Shown: positions 36,678-50,140 of the stretch, in pieces
Layout: every line of letters starts with the position of its first letter
How positions within the stretch are numbered: the stretch's first letter is position 1
NCBI GenBank assembly: GCA_949130495.1
Contig: OX422221.1
Coordinates: 476,427,159-476,491,158, forward strand
Source of the DNA: Sambucus nigra
Taxonomy: Eukaryota > Streptophyta > Magnoliopsida > Dipsacales > Adoxaceae
Reading direction: 5' to 3'
Length of the DNA stretch: 64,000 bases
Translations under genes and position numbers: made by a program
The notes under the pieces: model-generated
The model's input: only the letters and a program-made list of their open reading frames with translations
Databases searched by the model: none
Told to the model about the DNA's origin: nothing

Positions 36678-39600
36678 TTGGTCCCGTGCGAGGTGTTAGT
36701 AACTTACGGGACCGTTTTGTTGCTGTTTTTCATTTTCACCCTTCGATGGCATGCTTTTATGCGTAAGTCCAATTTTTTGCAAATTCACGTCGTACACTCA
36801 AACCGGGAGCCCCGTGACTATGCGATCGGTTCCTACGAGTCACATTGGTCCCGTGCGAGGTGTTCGTGACTCTTACAATACCGTTTTGTTGTTGTTTTAC
36901 ATTCTTACCCTTCGATTGCATGTTTTTATGCTTAAGTCTATTTTTTGCAAATTTACGTCGTACACTCAAACCGATAGACCCATGACTACGCAGTCGGTTC
37001 CTACGAGTCACATTGGTCCCGTGCGAGGTGTTCGTGACTCTTACAGTACCGTTTTGTGGCTATTTTACGTTGTCACCCTTCGATGGCATGTTTTTATGCA
37101 TAAGTCTAATTTTTTACAAATTCACGTCGTGCACTCAAACCGGGAGCCCCATGAATACGCGGTCGGTTCCTAAGTGTCGCATTGGTCCCGTGCGAGGTGA
37201 TCGTGACTCTTACGGTACCGTTTTGTGGTTGTTTTACGTTTTCACCCTTCGATTGCATGTTTTTATGCATAAGTCTAATTTTTTGCAAATTCACGTCGTA
37301 CACTCAAACCGGGAGCCCCGTGACTACGCAGTCGGTTCCTACGAGTCACATTGGTCCCGTGCGAGGTGTTCGTGACTCTTACGGTACCGTTTTGTGGATT
37401 TTTTACGTTTTCAACATTCGATGGAATGTTTTTAGCCATAAGTCTAATTTTTTGCAAATTCACGTCGTACACTCAAACCGGGAGCCCCGTGACTACGCGG
37501 ACGGTTCCTACGAGTCACATTGGTCCCGTGCGAGGTGTTCGGGACTCTTACGGTACCGTTTTGTTGCTGTTTTATGTTTTCACCTTTCGATGGCATGTTT
37601 TTATGCTTAAGTCTAATTTTTTGCAAGTTCACGCCGTACACTCAAACCGAGATCCCCGTGATTACGCGGTCGTTTCCTACGAGTCGCATTGGTCCCGTGT
37701 TAGGTGTTCGTGACTCTTACGGTAGAGTTTTGTGGATGTTTTACGTTTTCACCCTTCGATGACATGTTTTTATGCTTAAGTCTAATTTTTTGCCAATTCA
37801 CGTCGTACACTCAAACCGGGATCCCCGTGACTACGCGATCGATTCCTACGAGTCCCATTGGTCCCGTGCGAGGTGTTCGTGACTGTTACGGTACCGTTTT
37901 GTGGCTGTTTTACGTTTTCACCCTTCGATGGCATGTTTTTATGCACAAGTCTAATTTTTGAAAATTCACGTCGTACACTCAAACCGGGAGCCCCGTGACT
38001 ACGCGGTCGGTTCCTACGAGTCGTATTGGTCTCGTGCGAGGTGTTCGTGACTCTTACGGGACCGTTTTGTGGCAGTTTTACATTTTCACCCTTCGATGGC
38101 ATGTTTTTATGCATAAGTCTAATTTTTTTCAAATTCACGTCGTACACTCAAATCGGGAGCCCCTTGACTACGCGGTCGGTTCCTAAGAGTCACATTGGTC
38201 CCGTGCGAGGTGTTAGTAACTTACGGGACCATTTTGTTGTTGTTTTTCATTTTCACCCTTCGATGGCATGCTTTTATGCGTAAGTCCAATTTTTTGCAAA
38301 TTCACGTCGTACACTCAAACCGGGAGCCCCGTGACTACGCGGTCGGTTCCTACGAGTCGCCTTGGTCCCGTGCGAGGTGTTCGTGACTCTTACAATACCG
38401 TTTTGTTGTTGTTTTACGTTCTTACCCTTCGATTGCATGTTTTTATGCTTAAGTCTATTTTTTGCAAATTTACGTCGTACACTCAAACCGATAACCCCAT
38501 GACTACGCGGTCGGTTCCTACGAGTCACATTGGTCCCGTGCGAGGTGTTCGTGACTCTTACGGTACCGTTTTGTGGCTATTTTACGTTGTCACCCTTCGA
38601 TGGCATGTTTTTATGCATAAGTCTAATTTTTTACAAATTCACGTCGTACACTCAAACCGGGAGCCCCGTGACTACGCGGTCGGTTCCTAAGTGTCGCATT
38701 GGTCCCGTGCGAGGTGTTCGTGACTCTTACGGTACCGTTTTGTGGTTGTTTTATGTTTTCACCCTTCGATTGCATGTTTTTATGCATAAGTCTAATTTTT
38801 TGCAAATTCACGTCGTACACTCAAACCAGGAGCCCCGTGACTACGCAGTCGGTTCCTACGAGTCACATTGGTCCCGTGCGAGGTGTTCGTGACTCTTACG
38901 GTACCGTTTTGTGGATTTTTTACGTTTTCAACATTCGATGGAATGTTTTTAGCCATAAGTCTAATTTTTTGCAAATTCACGCCGTACACTCAAACCGGGA
39001 GCCCCGTGACTACGCGGACGGTTCCTACGAGTCACATTGGTCCCGTGCGAGGTGTTCGAGACTCTTACGGTACCGTTTTGTTGCTGTTTTATGTTTTCAC
39101 CTTTCGATGGCATGTTTTTATGCTTAAGTCTAATTTTTTGCAAGTTCACGCCGTACACTCAAACCGAGATCCCCGTGATTACGCGGTCGTTTCCTACGAG
39201 TCGCATTGGTCCCGTGTTAGGTGTTCGTGACTCTTACGGTAGAGTTTTGTGGATGTTTTACGTTTTCACCCTTCGATGACATGTTTTTATGCTTAAGTCT
39301 AATTTTTTGCCAATTCACGTCGTACACTCAAACCGGGATCCCCGTGACTACGCGATCGATTCCTACGAGTCCCATTGGTCCCGTGCGAGGTGTTCGTGAC
39401 TGTTACGGTACCGTTTTGTGGCTGTTTTACATTTTCACCCTTCGATGGCATGTTTTTATGCACAAGTCTAATTTTTGAAAATTCACGTCGTACACTCAAA
39501 CCGGGAGCCCCGTGACTACGCGGTCGGTTCCTACGAGTCGTATTGGTCCCATGCGAGGTGTTTGTGACTCTTACGGGACCGTTTTGTGGCAGTTTTACGT

Positions 39601-39711
39601 TTTCACCCTTCGATGGCATGTTTTTATGCATAAGTCTAATTTTTTTCAAATTCAAGTCGTACACTCAAATCGGGAGCCCCGTGACTACGTGGTCGGTTCC
39701 TACGAGTCACA
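36678..39711 (+). repeat. Higher-order duplication in the satellite, 9 monomers (1517 bp)
   Basis: Diagnostic variants recur with a constant 1517-bp offset, for example the shortened GGTGTTAGTAACTTACGGG monomer at 36693 and 38210. The copies differ at few sites, indicating recent tandem duplication. Most of a third copy follows at a 1521-bp offset (38530-39711 against 40051-41232) after an extra dimer. Confidence 0.85.
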
Positions 39712-42700
39712 TTGGTCCCGTGCGAGGTGTTCGTGACTCTTACGGGACCGTTTTGTGGTTGTTTTACATTTTCACCCTTCGATGGAATGTTTTTATGTAT
39801 AAGTCTAATTTTTTTATAAATTATCGTCGTACACTCAAACGGGGAGCCCCGTGACTACGCGGTCGGTTCCTACGAGTCGTATTGGTCCCGTGCGAGGTGT
39901 TTGTGACTCTTACGGGACCGTTTTGTGGCAGTTTTACGTTTTCACCCTTCGTTGGCATGTTTTTATGCATAAGTCTAATTTTTTTCAAATTCAAGTCGTA
40001 CACTCAAATCGGGAGCCCCGTGACTACGTGGTCGGTTCCTACGAGTCACATTGGTCCCGTGCGAGGTGTTCGTGACTCTTACGGTACCGTTTTGTGGCTA
40101 TTTTACGTTGTCACCCTTCGATGGCATGTTTTTATGCATAAGTCTAATTTTTTACAAATTCACGTCGTACACTCAAACCGGGAGCCCCGTGACTACGCGG
40201 TCGGTTCCTAAGTGTCGCATTGGTCCCGTGCGAGGTGTTCGTGACTCTTACGGTACCGTTTTGTGGTTGTTTTATGTTTTCACCCTTCGATTGCATGTTT
40301 TTATGCATAAGTCTAATTTTTTGCAAATTCACGTCGTACACTCAAACCGGAAGCCCCGTGACTACGCAGTCGGTTCCTACGAGTCACATTGGTCCCGTAC
40401 GAGGTGTTCGTGACTCTTACGGTACCGTTTTGTGGATTTTTTACGTTTTCAACATTCGATGGAATGTTTTTAGCCATAAGTCTAATTTTTTGCAAATTCA
40501 CGTTGTACACTCAAACCGGAAGCCCCGTGACTACGCGGACGGTTCCTACGAGTCACATTGGTCCCGTGCGAGGTGTTCGGGACTCTTACGGTACCGTTTT
40601 GTGGCTGTTTTATGTTTTCACCTTTCGATGGCATGTTTTTATGCTTAAGTCTAATTTTTTGCAAGTTCACGCCGTACACTCAAACCGAGATCCCCGTGAT
40701 TACGCGGTCATTTCCTACGAGTCGCATTGGTCCCGTGTTAGGTGTTCGTGACTCTTACGGTAGAGTTTTGTGGATGTTTTACGTTTTCACCCTTCGATGA
40801 CATGTTTTTATGCTTAAGTCTAATTTTTTGCCAATTCACGTCGTACACTCAAACCGGGATCCCCGTGACTACGCGATCGATTCCTACGAGTCCCATTGGT
40901 CCCGTGCGAGGTGTTCGTGACTGTTACGGTACCGTTTTGTGGCTGTTTTACGTTTTCACCCTTCGATGGGATGTTTTTATGCACAGGTCTAATTTTTGAA
41001 AATTCACGTCGTACACTCAAACCGGGAGCCCCGTGACTACGCGGTCGGTTCCTACGAGTCGTATTGGTCCCGTGCGAGGTGTTCGTGACTCTTACGGGAC
41101 CGTTTTGTGGCAGTTTTACGTTTTCACCCTTCGATGGCATGTTTTTATGCATAAGTCTAATTTTTTTCAAATTCACGTCGTACACTCAAATCGGGAGCCC
41201 CGTGACTACGTGGTCGGTTCCTACGAGTCACATTGGTCCCGTGCGAGGTGTTCGTGACTCTTATGGGACCGTTTTGTGGTTGTTTTACATTTTCACCCTT
41301 CGATGGAATGTTTTTATGTATAAGTCTAATTTTTTATAAATTCACATCGTACACTCAAACGGGGAGCCCCGTAACTACGCGGTCGGTTCCTACGAGTCGC
41401 ATTGGTCCCGTGCGAGGTGTTTGTGACTCTTACGGGACGGTTTTGCGGCTGTTTTACGTTTTCACCCTTCGATTCCATGTTTTTATGCTTAAGTCTAATT
41501 TTTTACAAATTCACGTCTTACACTCAAATCGGGAGCACCGTGACTATGCGGTCGGTTCCTACGAGTCGCATTGGTCCCGTGCAAGGTGTTCGTTTCTCCT
41601 ACGGTACCGTTTTGTGGCTGTTTTACGATTCACCCTTCGATGGCTTGTTTTTATGCATAAGTCTAATTTTTTGCAAATGCACGTCGTACACTCAAACCGG
41701 GAGCCCCGTGACTACGCGGTGCGGTTCCTACGAGTCGCATTGGTACCGTGCGAGGTGTTCGTAACTCTTACGGTACCCTTTTGTGGTTGTTTAACATTTT
41801 CACCATTCGATGGAATGTTTTTATGCTTAAGTCCAATTTTTTGCAAATTCCTGTCGTAAACTCAAATGGGGAGCCCCTTGACTACGCGGTCGGTTCCTAA
41901 GAGTCACATTGGTCCCGTGCGAGGTGTTAGTAACTTACGGGACCGTTTTGTTGCTGTTTTTCGTTTTCACCCTTCGATGGCATGCTTTTATGCATAAGTC
42001 TAATTTTTTGCAAATTCACGTCGTACACTCAAATCGGGAGCCCCGTGACTAAGCGGTCGGTTCCTACGAGTCACATTGGTCCCGTGCGAGGTGTTCATGA
42101 CTCTTATAGTACCGTTTTGTTGTTGTTTTACGTTTTTACCCTTCGATTGCATGTTTTTATGCTTAAGTCTATTTTTTGCAAATTTACGTCGTACACTCAA
42201 ACCGATAGCCCCATGACTACGCGGTCGGTTCCTACGAGTCACATTGGTCCCGTGCGAGGTGTTCGTGACTCTTACAGTACCGTTTTGTGGCTATTTTACG
42301 TTGTCACCCTTCGATGGCATGTTTTTATGCATAAGTCTAATTTTTTACAAATTCACGTCGTACACTCAAACCGGGAGCCCCGTGACTACGCGGTCGGTTC
42401 CTAAGTGTCGCATTGGTCCCGTGCGAGGTGTTCGTGACTCTTACGGTACCGTTTTGTGGTTGATTTACGTTTTCACCCTTCGATTGCATGTTTTTATGCA
42501 TAAGTCTAATTTTTTGCAAATTCACGTCGTACACTCAAACCGGGAGCCCCGTGACGACGCGGTCGGTTCCTACGAGTCACATTGGTCCCGTGCGAGGTGT
42601 TCGTGACTCTTACGGTACCATTTTGTGGATTTTTTACGTTGTCAACATTCGATGGAATGTTTTTAGCCATAAGTCTAATTTTTTGCAAATTCACGTCGTA

Positions 42701-43119
42701 CACTCAAACCGGGAGCCCCGTGACTATGCGGACGGTTCCTACGAGTCACATTGGTCCCGTGCGAGGTGTTCGGGACTCTTACGGTACCGTTTTGTGGCTG
42801 TTTTATGTTTTCACCTTTCGATGGCATGTTTTTATGCTTAAGTCTAATTTTTTGCAAGTTCACGCCGTACACTCAAACCGAGATCCCCGTGATTACGCGA
42901 TCGGTTCCTACGAGTCGCATTGGTCCCGTGTTAGGTGTTCGTGACTCTTACGGTAGAGTTTTGTGGCTTTTTTACGTTATCACCCTTCGATGACATGTTT
43001 TTATGCTTAAGTCTAATTTTTTGCCAATTCACGTCGTACACTCAAACCGGGATCCCCGTGACTACGCGATCGATTCCTACGAGTCCCATTGGTCCCGTAC
43101 GAGGTGTTCGTGACTGTTA

Positions 43120-43170
43120 CGGTACCGTTTTGTGGTTATTTTACATTTTCACCCGTCGTACACTCAAACC
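43120..43170 (+). repeat. Truncated satellite monomer
   Basis: TTTTCACCC joins directly to GTCGTACACTC, omitting the roughly 47 bases that normally separate them. The homologous junction is intact at about 45300-45350. Confidence 0.85.
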
Positions 43171-46100
43171 GGGAGCCCCGTGACTACGCGGTCGGTTCCT
43201 ACGAGTCGTATTGGTCCCGTGCGAGGTGTTTGTGACTCTTACGGGACCGTTTTGTGGCAGTTTTACGTTTTCACCCTTCGATGGCATGTTTTTATGCATA
43301 AGTCTAATTTTTTTCAAATTCAAGTCGTACACTCAAATCGGGAGCCCCGTGACTACGTGGTCGGTTCCTACGAGTCACATTGGTCCCGTGCGAGGTGTTC
43401 GTGACTCTTACGGGACCGTTTTGTGGTTGTTTTACATTTTCACCCTTCGATGGAATGTTTTTATGTATAAGTCTAATTTTTTTATAAATTATCGTCGTAC
43501 ACTCAAACGGGGAGCCCCGTAACTACGCGATCGTTTCCTACGAGTCGCATTGGTCCCGTGCGAGGTGTTTGTGACTCTTACGGGACGGTTTTGTGGCTGT
43601 TTTACGTTTTCACCCTTCGATTCCATGTTTTTATGCTTAAGTCTAATTTTTTGCAAATTCACGTCTTACACTCAAATCGGGAGCACCGTGACTACGCGGT
43701 CGGTTCCTACGAGTCGCATTGGTCCCGTGCAAGGTGTTCGTATCTCCTACGGTACCGTTTTGTGGCTGTTTTACGATTTCACCCTTCGATGGCTTGTTTT
43801 TATGCATAAGTCTATTTTTTTGCAAATGCACGTCGTACACTCAAACCGGGAGCCCCATGACTACGCGGTGCGGTTCCTACGAGTCGCATTGGTCCCGTGC
43901 GAGGTGTTCGTAACTCTTACGGTACCCTTTTGTGGCTGTTTAACATTTTCACCATTCGATGGAATGTTTTTATGCTTAAGTCCAATTTTTTGCAAATTCC
44001 TGTCGTAAACTCAAATCGGGAGCCCCTTGACTACGCGGTCGGTTCCTAAGAGCCACATTGGTCCCGTGCGAGGTGTTAGTAACTTACGGGACCATTTTGT
44101 TGTTGTTTTTCGTTTTCACCCTTCGATGGCATGCTTTTATGCATAAGTCTAATTTTTTGCAAATTCACGTCATACACTCTAACCGGGAGCCCCGTGACTA
44201 CGCAGTCGGTTCCTACGAGTCACATTGGTCCCGTGCGAGGAGTTCGTGACTCTTACGGTACCGTTTTGTGGTTGTTTTAGGTTTTTACCCTTCGATTGCA
44301 TGTTTTTATGCTTAAGTCTATTTTTTGCAAATTTACGTCGTACACTCAAACCGATAGACCCATGACTACGCAGTCGGTTCCTACGAGTCACATTGGTCCC
44401 GCGCGAGGTGTTCGTGACTCTTACGGTACCGTTTTGTGGCTATTTTACGTTGTCACCCTTCGATGGCATGTTTTTATGCATAAGTCTAATTTTTTACAAA
44501 TTCACGTCGTACACTCAAACCGGGAGCCCCATGAATACGCGGTCGGTTCCTAAGTGTCGCATTGGTCCCGTGCGAGGTGATCGTGACTCTTACGGTACCG
44601 TTTTGTGGTTGTTTTACATTTTCACCCTTCGATTGCATGTTTTTATGCATAAGTCTAATTTTTTACAAATTCACGTCGTACACTCAAACCGGGAGCCCCG
44701 TGACTACGCGGTCGGTTCCTACGAGTCACATTGGTCCCGTGCGAGGTGTTCGTGACTCTTACTTTACCGTTTTGTGGATTTTTTACGTTGTCAACATTCA
44801 ATGGAATGTTTTTAGCCATAAGTCTAATTTTTTGCAAAATCACGTCGTACACTCAAACCGGGAGCCCCGTGACTACGCGGACGGTTCCTACGAGTCACAT
44901 TGGTCCCGTGCGAGGTGTTCGGGACTCTTACGGTACCGTTTTGTGGCTATTTTATGTTTTCACCTTTCGATGACATGTTTTTATGCTTAAGTCTAATTTT
45001 TTGCAAGTTCACACCGTACACTCAAACCGAGATCCCCGTGATTACGCGATCGGTTCCTACGAGTCGCATTTGTCCCGTGTTAGGTGTTCGTGACTCTTAC
45101 GGTAGAGTTTTGTGGATGTTTTACGTTTTCACCCTTCGATGACATGTTTTTATGCTTAAGTCTAATTTTTTGCCAATTCACGTCGTACACTCAAACCGGG
45201 ATCCCCGTGACTACGCGATCGATTCCTACGAGTCCCATTGGTCCCGTGCGAGGTGTTCGTGACTGTTACGGTACCGTTTTGTGGCTGTTTTACGTTTTCA
45301 CCCTTCGATGGCATGTTTTTATGCACAAGTCTAATTTTTTAAAATTCACGTCGTACACTCAAACCGGGAGCCCCGTGACTACGCGGTCGGTTCCTACAAG
45401 TCGTATTGGTCCCGTGCGAGGTGTTTGTGACTCTTACGGGACCGTTTTGTGGCAGTTTTACGTTTTCACCCTTCGATGGCATGTTTTTATGCATAAGTCT
45501 AATTTTTTTCAAATTCAAGTCGTACACTCAAATCGGGAGCCCCGTGACTACGTGGTCGGTTCCTACGAGTCACATTGGTCCCGTGCGAGGTGTTCGTGAC
45601 TCTCACGGGACCGTTTTGTGGTTGTTTTACATTTTCACCCTTCGATGGAATGTTTTTATGTATAAGTCTAATTTTTTTATAAATTATCGTCGTACACTCA
45701 AACGGGGAGCCCCGTGACTACGCGGTCGGTTCCTACGAGTCGTATTGGTCCCGTGCGAGGTGTTTGTGACTCTTACGGGACCGTTTTGTGGCAGTTTTAC
45801 GTTTTCACCCTTAGATGGCATGTTTTTATGCATAAGTCTAATTTTTTTCAAATTCAAGTCGTACACTCAAATCGGGAGCCCCGTGACTACGTGGTCGGTT
45901 CCTACGAGTCACATTGGTCCCGTGCGAGGTGTTCGTGACTCTTACGGTACCGTTTTGTGGCTATTTTACGTTGTAACCCTTCGATGGCATGTTTTTATGC
46001 ATAAGTCTAATTTTTTACAAATTCACGTCGTACACTCAAACCGGGAGCCCCGTGACTACGCGGTCGGTTCCTAAGTGTCGCATTGGTCCCGTGCGAGGTG

Positions 46101-46590
46101 TTCGTGACTCTTACGGTACCGTTTTGTGGTTGTTTTATGTTTTCACCCTTCGATTGCATGTTTTTATGCATAAGTCTAATTTTTTGCAAATTCACGTCGT
46201 ACACTCAAACCGGGAGCCCCGTGACTACGCGATCGATTCCTACGAGTCCCATTGGTCCCGTGCGAGGTGTTCGTGACTGTTACGGTACCGTTTTGTGGCT
46301 GTTTTACGTTTTCACCCTTCGATGGCATGTTTTTATGCACAAGTATAATTTTTTGCAAATTCACCTCGTACACTCAAACCGGGAGCCCCGTGACTACGCG
46401 GTCGGTTCCTACGAGTCGTATTGGTCCCGTGCGAGGTGTTCGTGACTCTTACGGGACCGTTTTTGTGGCAGTTTTACGTTTTCACCCTTCGATGGCATGT
46501 TTTTATGCATAAGTCTAATTTTTTTCAAATTCACGTCGTACACTCAAATCGGGAGCCCCGTGACTACGCGGTCCGTTCCTACGAGTCACA

Positions 46591-49500
46591 TTGGTCCCGT
46601 GCGAGGTGTTCGTGACTCTTACGGGACTGTTTTGTGGTTGTTTTACATTTTCACCCTTCGATGAAATGTTTTTATGTATAAGTCTAATTTTTTATAAATT
46701 CACGTCGTACACTCAAACGGGGAGCCCCGTAACTACGCGGTCGGTTCCTACGAGTCGCATTGGTCCCGTGCGAGGTGTTTGTGACTCTTACGGGACGATT
46801 TTGTGGGTGTTTTACATTTTCACCCTTCGATTCCATGTTTTTATGCTTAAGTCTAATTTTTGGCAAATTCACGTCTTACACTCAAATCGGGAGCACCGTG
46901 ACTACGCGGTCGGTTCCTACGAGTCGCATTGGTCCCGTGCAAGGTGTTCGTATCCCCTACGGTACCGTTTTGTGGCTGTTTTACGATTTCACCCTTCGAT
47001 GGCTTATTTTTATGCATAAGTCTATTTTTTTGCAAATGCACGTCGTACACTCAAACCGGGAGCCCCGTGACTACGCGGTGCGGTTCCTACGAGTCGCATT
47101 GGTCCCGTGTGAGGTGTTCGTAACCCTTACAGTACCCTTTTGGCTGTTTAACATTTTCACCATTCGATGGAATGTTTTTATGCTTAAGTCCAATTTTTTG
47201 CAAATTCCTGTCGTAAACTCAAATCGGGAGCCCCTTGACTACGCGGTCGGTTCCTAAGAGTCACATTGGTCCCGTGCGAGGTGTTAGTAACTTACGGGAC
47301 CATTTTGTTGCTGTTTTTCATTTTCACCCTTCGATGGCATGCTTTTATGCATAAGTCTAATTTTTTGCAAAATCACGTCGTACACTCAAACCGGGAGCCT
47401 CGTGACTACGCGGTCGGTTCCTACGAGTCACATTGGTCCCGTGCGAGGTGTTCGTGACTCTTACGGTACCGTTTTGTGGTTGTTTTACGTTTTTACCCTT
47501 CGATTGCATGTTTTTATGCTTAAGTCTATTTTTTGCAAATTTACGTCGTACACTCAAACCGATAGCCCCATGACTACGCGGTCGGTTCCTACGAGTCACA
47601 TTGGTCCCGTGCGAGGTGTTCGTGACTCTTACGGTACCGTTTTGTGGCTATTTTACGTTGTCAGCCTTCGATGGCATGTTTTTATGCATAAGTCTAATTT
47701 TTTGCCAATTCACGTCGTACACTCAAACCGGGATCCACGTGACTACGCGATCGATTCCTACGAGTCCCATTGGTCCCGTGCGAGGTGTTCGTGACTCTTA
47801 CGGTACCGTTTTGTGGCTGTTTTACGTTTTCACCCTTCGATGGCATGTTTTTATGCACAAGTATAATTTTTTGCAAATTCACCTCGTACACTCAAACCGG
47901 GAGCCCCGTGACTACGCGGTCGGTTCCTACGAGTCGTATTGGTCCCGTGCGAGGTGTTCGTGACTCTTACGGGACCGTTTTTGTGGCAGTTTTACGTTTT
48001 CACCCTTCGATGGCATGTTTTTATGCATAAGTCTAATTTTTTTCAAATTCACGTCGTACACTCAAATCGGGAGCCCCGTGACTACGCGGTCCGTTCCTAC
48101 GAGTCACATTGGTCCCGTACGAGGTGTTCGTGACTCTTACGGGACTGTTTTGTGGTTGTTTTACATTTTCACCCTTCGATGAAATGTTTTTATGTATAAG
48201 TCTAATTTTTTATAAATTCACGTCGTACACTCAAACGGGGAGCCCCGTAACTACGCGGTCGGTTCCTACGAGTCGCATTGGTCCCGTGCGAGGTGTTTGT
48301 GACTCTTATGGGACGATTTTGTGGGTGTTTTATATTTTCACCCTTCGATTCCATGTTTTTATGCTTAAGTCTAATTTTTGGCAAATTCACGTCTTACACT
48401 CAAATCGGGAGCACCGTGACTACGCGGTCGGTTCCTACGAGTCGCATTGGTCCCGTGCAAGGTGTTCGTATCCCCTACGATACCGTTTTGTGGCTGTTTT
48501 ACGATTTCACCCTTCGATGGCTTATTTTTATGCATAAGTCTATTTTTTTGCAAATGCACGTCGTACACTCAAACCGGGAGCCCCGTGACTACGCGGTGCG
48601 GTTCCTACGAGTCGCATTGGTCCCGTGTGAGGTGTTCGTAACCCTTACAGTACCCTTTTGGCTGTTTAACATTTTCACCATTCGATGGAATGTTTTTATG
48701 CTTAAGTCCAATTTTTTGCAAATTCCTGTCGTAAACTCAAATCGGGAGCCCCTTGACTACGCGGTCGGTTCCTAAGAGTCACATTGGTCCCGTGCGAGGT
48801 GTTAGTAACTTACGGGACCATTTTGTTACTGTTTTTCATTTTCACCCTTCGATGGCATGCTTTTATGCATAAGTCTAATTTTTTGCAAAATCACGTCGTA
48901 CACTCAAACCGGGAGCCCCGTGACTACGCGGTCGGTTCCTACGAGTCACATTGGTCCCGTGCGAGGTGTTCGTGACTCTTACGGTACCGTTTTGTGGCTA
49001 TTTTACGTTGTCAGCCTTCGATGGCATGTTTTTATGCATAAGTCTAATTTTTTGCCAATTCACGTCGTACACTCAAACCGGGATCCACGTGACTACGCGA
49101 TCGATTCCTACGAGTCCCATTGGTCCCGTGCGAGGTGTTCGTGACTCTTACGGTACCGTTTTGTGGCTGTTTTACGTTTTCACCCTTCGATGGCATGTTT
49201 TTATGCACAAGTATAATTTTTTGCAAATTCACCTCGTACACTCAAACCGGGAGCCCCGTGACTACGCGGTCGGTTCCTACGAGTCGTATTGGTCCCGTGC
49301 GAGGTGTTCGTGACTCTTACGGGACCGTTTTTGTGGCAGTTTTACGTTTTCACCCTTCGATGGCATGTTTTTATGCATAAGTCTAATTTTTTTCAAATTC
49401 ACGTCGTACACTCAAATCGGGAGCCCCGTGACTACGCGGTCCGTTCCTACGAGTCACATTGGTCCCGTACGAGGTGTTCGTGACTCTTACGGGACTGTTT

Positions 49501-50140
49501 TGTGGTTGTTTTACATTTTCACCCTTCGATGAAATGTTTTTATGTATAAGTCTAATTTTTTATAAATTCACGTCGTACACTCAAACGGGGAGCCCCGTAA
49601 CTACGCGGTCGGTTCCTACGAGTCGCATTGGTCCCGTGCGAGGTGTTTGTGACTCTTACGGGACGATTTTGTGGGTGTTTTATATTTTCACCCTTCGATT
49701 CCATGTTTTTATGCTTAAGTCTAATTTTTGGCAAATTCACGTCTTACACTCAAATCGGGAGCACCGTGACTACGCGGTCGGTTCCTACGAGTCGCATTGG
49801 TCCCGTGCAAGGTGTTCGTATCCCCTACGGTACCGTTTTGTGGCTGTTTTACGATTTCACCCTTCGATGGCTTATTTTTATGCATAAGTCTATTTTTTTG
49901 CAAATGCACGTCGTACACTCAAACCGGGAGCCCCGTGACTACGCGGTGCGGTTCCTACGAGTCGCATTGGTCCCGTGTGAGGTGTTCGTAACCCTTACAG
50001 TACCCTTTTGGCTGTTTAACATTTTCACCATTCGATGGAATGTTTTTATGCTTAAGTCCAATTTTTTGCAAATTCCTGTCGTAAACTCAAATCGGGAGCC
50101 CCTTGACTACGCGGTCGGTTCCTAAGAGTCACATTGGTCC
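46591..50140 (+). repeat. Higher-order repeats in the satellite, 9- and 8-monomer units (1518 and 1350 bp)
   Basis: Segments starting at 46591, 48109 and 49459 are nearly identical. The first step is 1518 bp and the second 1350 bp, a difference of 168 bp (one monomer), located where the second unit lacks the monomer present at about 47460-47600. Confidence 0.85.
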
